Shown: positions 1 through 7,227 of the stretch, piece after piece
Position numbering within the stretch: the stretch's first letter is position 1
Layout: the number at the start of each line of letters is the position of its first letter
From: an uncultured Sphingomonadaceae bacterium
GTDB taxonomy: Bacteria; Pseudomonadota; Alphaproteobacteria; Sphingomonadales; Sphingomonadaceae
Reading direction: 5' to 3'
DNA length: 18,778 nt
Assembly: GCA_946479505.1 (NCBI GenBank)
Contig: CAMLGC010000049.1
Coordinates: 1 to 18,778 of the forward strand
Position numbers and translations under genes: made by a program
The notes under the pieces: generated by a model
What the model saw: the letters and a program-made list of their open reading frames with translations, nothing else
What the model was told of the DNA's origin: nothing
The model's database searches: none

Positions 1-16
1 GCTAGACGAAGGGGCC
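1..16 (-). tRNA. 5' end of a probable tRNA-Glu gene, cut by the window edge
   Basis: Read leftward, the last 16 bases of the window give GGCCCCTTCGTCTAGC. This matches the acceptor strand, T8 and the start of the D arm of bacterial tRNA-Glu (compare E. coli, which begins GTCCCCTTCGTCTAG). Only the 5' end is inside the window, so the anticodon cannot be seen and the identity rests on this short match. A sigma70-type promoter lies just upstream at 35-63, which fits a tRNA transcription unit. It follows tRNA-Phe on the same strand. Confidence 0.6.
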
Positions 17-34
17 ATGCCTGGCGAAGGCAGC

Positions 35-63
35 CGGTTAGGGAAAGCGGGGCGGGCGGTCAA
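35..63 (-). promoter_or_regulatory. Sigma70-like promoter for the tRNA-Glu gene
   Basis: On the minus strand a TTGACC -35 hexamer (63-58) is followed by a 17-bp spacer and TAACCG (40-35) as the -10. The TTGAC core and ideal spacing are typical of alphaproteobacterial stable-RNA promoters. Predicted transcription would start near 28, about a dozen bases before the tRNA 5' end at 16. The -10 is weak, so this is a prediction from sequence alone. Confidence 0.5.
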
Positions 64-158
64 GCGGTGGTGTGCGGATCGTGCCGCGGACAGGCGTTCG
101 ATGGTCGAAACACCGTCCAGGATCAGGCGGCGCCGCGCGCTCTTCTATCGGGAAATAA

Positions 159-234
159 TGGTGCCCAGGGACGGGATCGAACCGCCGACACTGCGATTTT
201 CAGTCGCATGCTCTACCAACTGAGCTACCTGGGC
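159..234 (-). tRNA. tRNA-Phe (GAA)
   Basis: The 76-nt minus-strand sequence folds as a standard cloverleaf. It has acceptor GCCCAGG paired with CCTGGGC, a D arm GCTC..GAGC, anticodon stem TGCGA/TCGCA, a loop containing GAA, a T arm with GGTTCGATCCC, discriminator A and an encoded CCA (162-159). The anticodon GAA reads Phe codons. It lies 32 bp downstream of yacG on the same strand. It may be cotranscribed with that operon, because no clear promoter of its own is visible in the gap. Confidence 0.95.
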
Positions 235-266
235 ACGTCCGACGGTCGCCGGAAGAGACGGGCGCT

Positions 267-464
267 TTAATCACGGTCGTCGCGGCTGTCCAGCCCCGAG
301 CGCGCGTTCGCCAGCGAGCCGGGATCGACCGGCTCGGCGGGCACGCGATAGCCCTCGCCGAGCCATTGCAGAAGGTCGCGATCCCGGCAGCCACGGCTAC
401 AGAACGGCTTGTGCTCGGGGGCGGCGGATGCACCGCAGATCGGGCAGGTGTCGGCGCGGGGCAT
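267..464 (-). CDS. yacG: DNA gyrase inhibitor / zinc-binding protein YacG
   Basis: A 65-residue protein with the YacG zinc-ribbon layout: Cys7-x2-Cys10, then Cys22-x3-Cys26 in the context FCSRGC, followed by the family signature DLLQWLGEGYRVP. YacG in E. coli binds GyrB and inhibits DNA gyrase. The tail after residue 50 is polar and probably disordered, as is usual in the family. The start ATG at 464 lies 1 bp after the stop of the upstream RNase E/G-like gene, so the two are translationally coupled. It is the last protein gene of the infA-maf-RNase E/G-yacG run, a gene order I recall as conserved in sphingomonads. Confidence 0.93.
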   Translation of the reverse strand: MPRADTCPICGASAAPEHKPFCSRGCRDRDLLQWLGEGYRVPAEPVDPGSLANARSGLDSRDDRD

Positions 465-465
465 G

Positions 466-1398
466 TCAGGCTCCGGTGGTGAATCGGACGGGCGTGCCCG
501 TGCGGCGCGCCAGCTCGGCGACGAGATGGGGGCGCGCCTCCAGCCAGGCAAGCGCCGGCGCGGGCAGGCGATGCCCGGCCGGCACCGGCGGCGGCGTGCG
601 CTCGATCGCGCGCAGGACGGCGCGGGCGATGGCGCCGGCCGGATCGGCACGGAGCAGCTCGACGAGCGACGCGCGCGGGCGGGGCCGGACGATCTGCAGG
701 AAGCCGAACCCGTTCATCGCGGTGCGCTCGAAGGGCAGCGGGAGCGCGGCATCGATCGCCTCGGCGATGCGCTGGCGCTCGGCCTTGCCCGCGAGCGTCG
801 GGAGATCGAGACCGATCGAGCCGCCGATGTCGAACCGGCGGATCGCCTGGGCGGCGGCGGTGGCGCCGGCGCGCGCGAGATCGAGCAGGGGCGGGGAACC
901 GTCCACGTCGAACAATGTCATCGCCGGGGTGGGCGAAAGGCGGAGCGCGCCGCGGCCGAAGCCGATCTCGCCGGTTTCGGCCTCGTCGAGCACCTCCGAC
1001 CAGCCCGCGGCCTCGAACGCGTCGGGCTCATGCGCATGGAGGCGGCGAACGGGAAGCCCGGTCGCGGTGATGCGCGTGAGGAGATCGGGGCCCGGGCCGG
1101 GCGTCGCGCCGGACGCCGCCGGAATGGCGCGGGCGCGCTTGGCGCGGCCGGGCTCGGGGATGGCCTCGCGGACGATCTCGACGAGAAGTGCTGCACCCTG
1201 GCTCAGCCGTGGCGTGCGGTCGAGCACGGCCTCGCTGCCGTCCGCCAGCGCCACCCAGCCGTCGCGCAGCCGCGCCTCGGCGACGGTGCCGACCGCAAGA
1301 TTGCCGTCGAGTTCGATCCGCGCTTCGACGATCGCGCCGGCGTCGACGAGCGCCGCACGCGCTTCGCCGATGCCGGCCTCGTAGAGCCACTCAGCCAA
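466..1398 (-). CDS. Short RNase E/G-family ribonuclease
   Basis: A 310-residue protein of the RNase E/G family, which cuts single-stranded RNA during rRNA and mRNA processing. The start is the TTG at 1398, giving the expected N-terminus (M)AEWLYEAGIGE; it overlaps the maf stop by 8 bp. Residues about 20-80 look like a reduced S1/OB segment. The catalytic region keeps the two metal-binding aspartates: TLFDVDG (Asp164/Asp166) and IGGSIGLDLP (Asp198), equivalent to the two catalytic Asp of RNase E. The protein ends about 110 residues after Asp198. It has no CPxC-type zinc-link cysteines and no long C-terminal scaffold, and is much shorter than RNase G (about 490). Whether it forms the usual dimer or tetramer is unclear. 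Confidence 0.85.
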   Translation of the reverse strand: MAEWLYEAGIGEARAALVDAGAIVEARIELDGNLAVGTVAEARLRDGWVALADGSEAVLDRTPRLSQGAALLVEIVREAIPEPGRAKRARAIPAASGATPGPGPDLLTRITATGLPVRRLHAHEPDAFEAAGWSEVLDEAETGEIGFGRGALRLSPTPAMTLFDVDGSPPLLDLARAGATAAAQAIRRFDIGGSIGLDLPTLAGKAERQRIAEAIDAALPLPFERTAMNGFGFLQIVRPRPRASLVELLRADPAGAIARAVLRAIERTPPPVPAGHRLPAPALAWLEARPHLVAELARRTGTPVRFTTGA

Positions 1399-1960
1399 GC
1401 GCGATGCCCGACGCTTCGAGCAGCGCGCGCGTCTCGAAGAGCGGCAGGCCAATGACGCCCGAATGGCTGCCCCCCAGGAACCGGACGAACGCCTCCGCCC
1501 GGCCCTGGATCGCATAGCCGCCCGCCTTGCCCAACCCCTCGCCGCACGCGACATAGCGGTCGATTTCGGTGTCAGAGAGTCGCTTGAACGCGACGATCGT
1601 GTCGACGAGGCGGGTGCGCGCGCGGCCTTCGCCATCGATCACGCACACGGCCGAGAGGCAGTGGTGACGACGGCCCGAGAGCAGGCCAAGCAGGCGGCGC
1701 TGGACGACCTCGTCCTCGGCGGGCGGCAGGATCCGGCGGCCGAGCGCGATCGTGGTGTCGCCGGCGAGGACAACATCGCCCGCCTCGCGCGGTACCGCAT
1801 GCGCCTTGGCCTCGGCGAGGCGGAGCGCGTAGGCACGCGGCAGCTCGCGCGCGAGCGGGGTCTCGTCGATCTCGGGGGCGACGATACGATGCGGCGCGAT
1901 GCCGAGCCGCGCGAGCAGGTCGCGGCGGCGCGGCGAGGAGGAAGCGAGCACGAGCCGCAT
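1391..1960 (-). CDS. maf: Maf family nucleotide pyrophosphatase
   Basis: A 189-residue Maf/HAM1-superfamily enzyme. These proteins hydrolyse non-canonical or modified nucleoside triphosphates to monophosphates plus PPi, and some affect septum formation. Visible family motifs are LASSSPRRRDLL at residues 4-15, AGDTT at about 66-70 (catalytic Asp), and KAGGYAIQGRA near residue 150. Length is normal. Start ATG at 1960 lies 13 bp after the infA stop; the 3' end overlaps the TTG start of the RNase E/G-like gene by 8 bp. Substrate subclass (dTTP/UTP versus m7GTP) cannot be settled from the motifs alone. Confidence 0.93.
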   Translation of the reverse strand: MRLVLASSSPRRRDLLARLGIAPHRIVAPEIDETPLARELPRAYALRLAEAKAHAVPREAGDVVLAGDTTIALGRRILPPAEDEVVQRRLLGLLSGRRHHCLSAVCVIDGEGRARTRLVDTIVAFKRLSDTEIDRYVACGEGLGKAGGYAIQGRAEAFVRFLGGSHSGVIGLPLFETRALLEASGIALG

Positions 1961-1973
1961 CGGCCCGGACGCC

Positions 1974-2192
1974 CTATTTGAAACGGTACGTAATGCGACC
2001 CTTGGTCAGGTCGTAAGGCGTCAGCTCGACGAGCACCTCGTCGCCGACGAGCACGCGGATGCGGTTCTTGCGCATCTTGCCTGCGGTATGACCGAGGATC
2101 TCGTGGTCATTTTCCAGCCGGACGCGGAACATGGCGTTGGGCAGCAGTTCAACCACCTGCCCGCGCATTTCGAGAAGTTCTTCCTTTGCCAA
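1974..2192 (-). CDS. infA: Translation initiation factor IF-1
   Basis: A 72-residue OB-fold protein matching alphaproteobacterial IF-1 throughout: [20 protein letters not shown], then [21 protein letters not shown], ending in [16 protein letters not shown]-1 binds the A site of the 30S subunit and works with IF-2 and IF-3 in start selection. The only start that gives the full conserved N-terminus is TTG at 2192, preceded by AGAGGG (2202-2197) with a short 4-nt spacer. An ATG eight codons later would remove the conserved AKEELLE segment. It is the first gene of the leftward operon and diverges from the NUDIX-DUF47 gene. Confidence 0.95.
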   Translation of the reverse strand: MAKEELLEMRGQVVELLPNAMFRVRLENDHEILGHTAGKMRKNRIRVLVGDEVLVELTPYDLTKGRITYRFK

Positions 2193-2379
2193 ACAACCCT
2201 CTAGCAATGATGCAAATTCATGGACGCGGCGCCATAGCGCGGGACGCGGGAAAAGGGAAGCGGCGGCGAATCCTCGCCCGGGACGAAGAGGAGTCTGTTG
2301 GCTTCCCCGGCCGGACGCACTATCGAGCGCGCATCCGTCACAAGACCGAAAGTTTCCCGTCATCCGCCAGGTTGCCGCC

Positions 2380-3477
2380 TTGCCCTACCGGATCGAGCCC
2401 GATGGCGCGGCGCGCGTGATGCTGATCACGTCGCGCGAATCGCGGCGCTGGGTGGTGCCCAAGGGCAATCCGGTGAAGGGGATCGCGCTCCACGAAGCCG
2501 CCGCGCACGAGGCGTTCGAGGAAGCGGGCGTGACGGGAATCGCGTGCCCCACCGCGCTCGGCGAATATCGCTACGCCAAGCGCCGGCCCGACGGCACCAC
2601 GCGCAACATGAACGTCGCGGTCTTCCCGCTCCAGTTCCGCACCCAGGCCGACGAATGGCCCGAGCAGGACGAGCGCGAGACGCGCTGGTTCGATCTCGCC
2701 GAGGCCGCGAAGGCGGTCGACGAACCCGAGCTCAAGGCGCTGATCGCCGGCTTTCGCGCGCCGCCGGCGCCGGCACCGCTTGCCGAGCGGGCGATGCCCG
2801 CGGTCCAATCCAAGATGCAGGAGACGCTGCCGATGTTGCGCTGGTTTCACGCCCTGATGCCGCAACAGGGGCGGTTCTTCGAATTGTTCGAGGCGCATGC
2901 CGCGACGTTGGTCGCGGGCAGCGAGGCGCTCGCCAACCTGCTGAGCGACGGCGCCGACATTCCCGCGCACATCGCCGAGATCATCCGCCGCGAGCACCAG
3001 GCCGACGACATCACGCGCGAGGTACTGGGCGACGTGCGGCGCGTGTTCGTGACGCCGTTCGACCGCAGCGCGATCATCGACCTGATCGGTACGATGGACG
3101 ACGCGATCGACCAGATGAACGGCACCGCCAAGTCGATCGCCTTGTACGAACTCGACCGATTCGAACCGCAGATGCGCGACATGAGCGGGATCATCGTCGA
3201 GGCCGCGCGCGTCACCGCCGAGGCAATCCCCTTGCTCCGGCGGCTGGGGCCGAACGCGGCGCGGCTGCATGATCTCACCGCGCGGCTCATCCAGCTCGAA
3301 GGCCATGCCGACGAGATCCACGAGGCCGGGCTGAAGGCCTTGTTCAAGGAACACGGCGACACCAAGCCGATGGCGTTCGTCGTCGGGCGCGAGGTGTACG
3401 GTCATCTGGAGAAGATCGTCGACAAGTTCGAGGATATCGCCAACGAGGTCCAGGGCCTCGTGATCGACCACGCCTGA
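2380..3477 (+). CDS. NUDIX hydrolase fused in frame to a DUF47 (PhoU-like) domain
   Basis: One uninterrupted frame holds two families. The N-terminal part is a NUDIX domain of the diphosphoinositol/dinucleotide-polyphosphate type ([13 protein letters not shown], then HEAFEEAGV). The two metal-binding Glu are kept, but the usual Arg of the NUDIX box is His. A Pro/Ala-rich linker follows. The C-terminal about 214 residues match DUF47/COG1392, a helical PhoU relative normally encoded beside Pit transporters ([16 protein letters not shown], then [13 protein letters not shown] and [21 protein letters not shown]). The start is uncertain. TTG 2380 is the only standard start near the domain edge, but the first conserved strand (RQVAALPYR) begins earlier, after an ATC at 2362. 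DUF47 may also be made separately from ATG 2833. The pit gene follows after 9 bp. Inferred role: control of phosphate uptake. Confidence 0.8.
   Translation: MPYRIEPDGAARVMLITSRESRRWVVPKGNPVKGIALHEAAAHEAFEEAGVTGIACPTALGEYRYAKRRPDGTTRNMNVAVFPLQFRTQADEWPEQDERETRWFDLAEAAKAVDEPELKALIAGFRAPPAPAPLAERAMPAVQSKMQETLPMLRWFHALMPQQGRFFELFEAHAATLVAGSEALANLLSDGADIPAHIAEIIRREHQADDITREVLGDVRRVFVTPFDRSAIIDLIGTMDDAIDQMNGTAKSIALYELDRFEPQMRDMSGIIVEAARVTAEAIPLLRRLGPNAARLHDLTARLIQLEGHADEIHEAGLKALFKEHGDTKPMAFVVGREVYGHLEKIVDKFEDIANEVQGLVIDHA
2819..2835 (+). promoter_or_regulatory. Internal ribosome-binding site and start codon for a stand-alone DUF47 protein
   Basis: AGGAGA at 2819-2824 is followed after 8 nt by ATG at 2833, in frame with the larger NUDIX-DUF47 frame. 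The predicted product begins [18 protein letters not shown], which is how stand-alone DUF47 proteins usually begin, and would be 214 residues, the normal family length. This is the best Shine-Dalgarno match in the gene, so a separate DUF47 product is likely in addition to, or instead of, a fusion. Confidence 0.6.
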
Positions 3478-3486
3478 GGCGGCGCG

Positions 3487-4479
3487 ATGCTCTCGCTTCC
3501 CCTGCTCGTCGCGCTGATCGCGGTCGCGCTGCTGTTCGATTTCCTGAACGGGCTGCACGACGCCGCCAATTCGATCGCGACGGTCGTCTCGACGCGCGTG
3601 CTCAAGCCGCATTGGGCGGTCGCCTGGGCGGCGTTCTTCAACTTCATCGCCTTCCTGGTGTTCGGCCTGCACGTCGCCAACACGATCGGATCGGGGATCA
3701 TCAACGCCGACATCGTCGATGCCTCGGTGGTGTTCGCCGCGCTGACCGGCGCGATCGCGTGGAACGTCATCACGTGGGTGCTGGGGATCCCGTCCTCGTC
3801 GAGCCATGCGCTGATCGGTGGCCTCATCGGCGCGGGGCTGGCCAAGGCGGGTCTTTCGACGATCGAATGGGCGGGCGTCACCAAGACGGTGGTGGCGATC
3901 GTCGGCTCCCCCGCTTTGGGGCTGGTACTGGCGATGGCGCTGGTGCTGGTGGTCGCATGGACCAGCCTCAGGCTCAGCCCGCTGGGGGTCGACAAGCGCT
4001 ATCGCAAGCTCCAGCTCGTCTCGGCCGCGCTCTATTCGCTGGGGCATGGCGGCAACGACGCGCAGAAGACGATGGGGATCATCGCGGTGCTGCTCTATTC
4101 GCAGGGCATGCTGGGCGGCGAGTTCCATATCCCGTTGTGGGTGGTGCTCGCCTGCCAGGCGGCGATGGCGCTTGGCACGCTCTTTGGCGGCTGGCGGATC
4201 GTCCACACGATGGGATCGAAGATCACGCGGCTGACGCCTGCGCAGGGCTTCTGCGCCGAGACGGGCGGCGCGATCACCTTGTTCGGCGCGACCGCGCTCG
4301 GCATCCCCGTCTCGACCACGCACACGATCACCGGCGCGATCATCGGCGTCGGCGCCTCCCGCCGGTTGTCGGCGGTGCGCTGGAACGTCGCGAGCAACAT
4401 CGTCGTCGCCTGGGTGGTGACGCTCCCCGCGGCGGCGGTGATCTCGGCGGTCGCATACTGGATAGTGAGCGCCTTCTGA
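3487..4479 (+). CDS. pit: Inorganic phosphate transporter, PiT family
   Basis: A 330-residue, very hydrophobic inner-membrane protein of the PiT family (low-affinity metal-phosphate:H+ symporters). The duplicated signature is present: FLNGLHDAANS at residues 19-29 and LGHGGNDAQKTMG at 185-197. The repeated serine/threonine loops IPSSSSHALIGG (101-112) and GIPVSTTHTITGA near the C-terminus are also there. About ten membrane segments are expected. Length matches short bacterial Pit proteins. It starts 9 bp after the DUF47 stop with GAGGCG just upstream, so it is cotranscribed with its probable regulator. No Pho box was recognised. Confidence 0.93.
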   Translation: MLSLPLLVALIAVALLFDFLNGLHDAANSIATVVSTRVLKPHWAVAWAAFFNFIAFLVFGLHVANTIGSGIINADIVDASVVFAALTGAIAWNVITWVLGIPSSSSHALIGGLIGAGLAKAGLSTIEWAGVTKTVVAIVGSPALGLVLAMALVLVVAWTSLRLSPLGVDKRYRKLQLVSAALYSLGHGGNDAQKTMGIIAVLLYSQGMLGGEFHIPLWVVLACQAAMALGTLFGGWRIVHTMGSKITRLTPAQGFCAETGGAITLFGATALGIPVSTTHTITGAIIGVGASRRLSAVRWNVASNIVVAWVVTLPAAAVISAVAYWIVSAF

Positions 4480-4547
4480 CGCGTGGCGCCGGCGCGCGGC
4501 AACCATTCGCGGCGTTGGACGGTTTCCTTCCCGCAGGAGGGCCGTTG

Positions 4548-5351
4548 TTGAGTCACACGCCGGAAAACACATCGCCGTGGTGGACGCTGCAGCGCGGAGA
4601 GGGACCCATCGTCGCGACCGCGATCCATGACGGCCCGGGGCTGCGCGACGAAACGCGCGCGGCGATGGCGCTTTCCGAGGCGGAGCGGCTGCGCGAGGAG
4701 GATCCGTTCACCGGGCAGGCGATCGTCGATGTGCCGACCCACCTGATCGCGGGGCGGTCGCGATTCGAGATCGATCTCAACCGCGCCCGCGACGTGGCGG
4801 TTTACCGCACGCCTGAGCAAAGCTGGGGACTGAAGGTCTGGCGCGAGACGCCCAATGACGCCTTTGCCGAGCGGTCGCTCGCGCTTCACGATGCTTATTA
4901 TGCGATGCTCGGCACCTTGCTCGACGGGATCGCGGCGGCGCACGGCCGCTTCGTGCTGCTCGACATCCACAGCTACAACCATCGCCGCGACGGCCCCGAT
5001 GCGCCGCCCGCCGACGCGGCGGAAGCGCCCGACATCAACATCGGCACCTTCTCGATGCCGCGCGAGCGCTGGGCATGGCTGCTCGACCCGCTGATCGAGG
5101 CGATGCGCGATTACGATTTCGCCGGCCGCCGCCTAGACGTGCGGGAGAACGTCGCCTTTCAGGGCAAGGGCGAGCAGACGCGCTTCGTCCACGCGCGCTA
5201 TCCCGAGCACGGATGCGCGATCGCGATCGAATTCAAGAAGATGTTCATGGACGAATGGACGGGTGTGCCGGATCGGGCGGCGCTCGATGCCATGCGCGGC
5301 TTCGTCAACCACGTCGCCGCCACAGCCCGAACGATCCTCGATGGCGGATGA
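4548..5351 (+). CDS. N-formylglutamate amidohydrolase family protein
   Basis: A 267-residue protein of the N-formylglutamate amidohydrolase family (PF05013), metal-dependent amidases related to zinc carboxypeptidases. Visible family features are IHDGPGLRDE (residues 26-35), FEIDLNRARD (73-82), LLDIHSYNHRR (137-147, the DxHS-type metal motif) and the C-terminal IAIEFKKMFMDEWTG (225-239). No ATG fits. TTG 4548 is chosen because AGGAGG at 4535-4540 lies 7 nt upstream; TTG 4545 is an alternative. The 3' end overlaps the DUF1704 gene by 11 bp. No hut gene is nearby, so histidine degradation is unlikely to be its job. The context suggests cleavage of an amide made or used by the downstream ATP-grasp and peptidase partners. 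Confidence 0.85.
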   Translation: MSHTPENTSPWWTLQRGEGPIVATAIHDGPGLRDETRAAMALSEAERLREEDPFTGQAIVDVPTHLIAGRSRFEIDLNRARDVAVYRTPEQSWGLKVWRETPNDAFAERSLALHDAYYAMLGTLLDGIAAAHGRFVLLDIHSYNHRRDGPDAPPADAAEAPDINIGTFSMPRERWAWLLDPLIEAMRDYDFAGRRLDVRENVAFQGKGEQTRFVHARYPEHGCAIAIEFKKMFMDEWTGVPDRAALDAMRGFVNHVAATARTILDGG

Positions 5352-7212
5352 GGCTGCGCGCGACGGGCGCGCGCCCGGAAACGTGACGCCCGCGCGACGC
5401 GGCGCCTTTCGAAAGGTGCTGGGGTGCGGCGGCCGCGCGCACGTCGATCGACCGCTGCCGTTCCTGCTGCTCGGCCGCTTCGACCCGGATACCACGGACG
5501 GGATCGCACGACGCGTGGTCGAGACCGGATCGGCCTATGTTTCGTGGGCGGACGAGCCCGAGTGCGACGCCGAGGCGGATGCGCTGATCGGCGAGATTGT
5601 GCGCAAGCAGCATGCCGACTGCGGCCATGTGCTGCTCGTCTCGGTTTACGACCTGCCGCGGGCGCCCGATCTGGAGGACAAGACCCAGCGGCTCGAATCG
5701 TTCGACTTTCGAATGAGCGCGAGCGACGACGAGGCCGCGCAGGCGGCGGCGCGCGCGCTCGAAGAGGCGCTTGTCGGGGTCGAGCTCGATCTCCGCCATC
5801 CCAAGGTGTCGTCGGTCGCCAGCGGCTATTTCGAGCCCGGTATCGAAGCGCTGGTGCGCGAGCAGCCGTGGCTTTCGCACATTTCGATCGGCATCCCGCA
5901 GGTCCATCGGGTGCCTGAGAGCGACGCCGGCATCTATCCCCAGCTTCAACACGATCTGATCGTCGCGATCTTCGATTCGCTGCTCCAGGCATTCCAGGCG
6001 TTCATTCGCGCGAGCGGCCATCGCGCGCCCGCGCACCACCGCGCGCTTGGGCGAAGCTCGTTCATCGCATCGGCCAAGACGGTCGATCGCAAGCTCGATC
6101 GGATCGCGCGGTCGTTCGATCTCCTGCTCGGCATCTCGCCGATCAACACGCAGGCCGCGTTCGAGCAGTTCTGCGCCGACGACCACCAGAAGCCCCCGCG
6201 CTTTCGCTATCGCCCGCTGACGGTCGCGCCCGAGATCGAGAAGCGGCGGCTCTACGCGATCGACCTCAAGCGCGTCGAGGACCCGGTGCTCGAATCGGTG
6301 TTCGCCGAGAAGCGCCGCGAGCTCGATCAGCAGCTCACGATGCTCCAGTGCCGGAACCTGCCCTCGTTCCGCTATTCGTCGCTGATGCTCTACGGGCCGG
6401 TCGAGAAGTCGTTGCGCGACAGCGCGCGGGCGATTCTCGATGCCGTCGAGCCGCGCAAGGGCGCCAGGAGCGAACCTGTCGAGGCGCACGAGGTGCGCGA
6501 CGCCGCGCGCGCGCTCATCGAGCGCTATCAGCAGGCCGATCCGGATTTTGCCGCCACGATCCAGCTCCGGGAGGACATCGCCGCGGGGATGATGGTGTCG
6601 GGCGCCAAGCTGCTGATCTCGACCGCAACGCGCATGCGGCGGCATCGGCTCGATGCGCTGCTCCAGCACGAGGTCAGCATCCATCTGCTCACGTGCATCA
6701 ACGGCAACGCGCAGGGGCTCAAGATTTTCGGCAGCGGGCTGGCCGGGTACGAGGGCATTCAGGAAGGGCTCGGGGTATTCGCCGAATGCGCAGTCGGCGG
6801 CCTCACGCGCGCGCGGCTGCGGCTGCTCGCCGCGCGCGTGCTCGCGGTCGATGCGATGATCGACGGCGCGAGCTTCATCGACAGCTTCCGGCTGCTGCAC
6901 GATCAATGGGGCTTCGGGCAACGCGCCGCGTTCAACATCGCCGCGCGCGTCTATCGATCGGGCGGGCTGAGCAAGGACGCGATCTATCTGCGGGGCTTCC
7001 AGGCGGTGCTCGGCATGCTCGCCCGCGGCGAGAGCCTCGAGCCGTTCTGGTTCGGCAAGATCGCCGTGCGCCATATCCCCGTCGTCGAGGAGCTCCGGCT
7101 GCGCGGCCTGTTGCATCGCCCGCGCGTCACGCCCGCCTTCCTCGACCGCCCCGACGTTGCGGATCGAATCGCGAAGATGCGAACGATTTCCTCTCCCGCC
7201 GAACTGCTGTGA
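5341..7212 (+). CDS. DUF1704 / QEGLA-motif metallopeptidase-like protein
   Basis: A 623-residue protein of the DUF1704 family, which NCBI labels 'flavohemoglobin expression-modulating QEGLA motif protein'. The C-terminal half carries the peptidase signature HEVSIH (HExxxH, His443-Glu444-His448) followed about 27 residues later by QEGLG (474-478), whose Glu475 is the likely third zinc ligand. Family knowledge: eukaryotic DUF1704 proteins (MATCAP/TMCP) remove C-terminal tyrosine from tubulin. The N-terminal about 240 residues are not assignable by eye. The motif has Gly instead of the final Ala. Start ATG 5341 overlaps the upstream amidohydrolase; longer in-frame starts would lie deeper in that gene. 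No signal peptide is seen, so it is probably cytoplasmic. The ATP-grasp gene follows after 15 bp. The substrate is unknown. Confidence 0.85.
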   Translation: MADEAARDGRAPGNVTPARRGAFRKVLGCGGRAHVDRPLPFLLLGRFDPDTTDGIARRVVETGSAYVSWADEPECDAEADALIGEIVRKQHADCGHVLLVSVYDLPRAPDLEDKTQRLESFDFRMSASDDEAAQAAARALEEALVGVELDLRHPKVSSVASGYFEPGIEALVREQPWLSHISIGIPQVHRVPESDAGIYPQLQHDLIVAIFDSLLQAFQAFIRASGHRAPAHHRALGRSSFIASAKTVDRKLDRIARSFDLLLGISPINTQAAFEQFCADDHQKPPRFRYRPLTVAPEIEKRRLYAIDLKRVEDPVLESVFAEKRRELDQQLTMLQCRNLPSFRYSSLMLYGPVEKSLRDSARAILDAVEPRKGARSEPVEAHEVRDAARALIERYQQADPDFAATIQLREDIAAGMMVSGAKLLISTATRMRRHRLDALLQHEVSIHLLTCINGNAQGLKIFGSGLAGYEGIQEGLGVFAECAVGGLTRARLRLLAARVLAVDAMIDGASFIDSFRLLHDQWGFGQRAAFNIAARVYRSGGLSKDAIYLRGFQAVLGMLARGESLEPFWFGKIAVRHIPVVEELRLRGLLHRPRVTPAFLDRPDVADRIAKMRTISSPAELL

Positions 7213-7227
7213 ACGGAGTACCCCCAG

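Noticed and set aside
2338..4572. A 744-codon open frame on the minus strand opposite NUDIX-DUF47 and pit
   Set aside because: It is a shadow: low-complexity, Arg/Asp/His-rich translation opposite genes with clear family motifs, a common effect in high-GC DNA.
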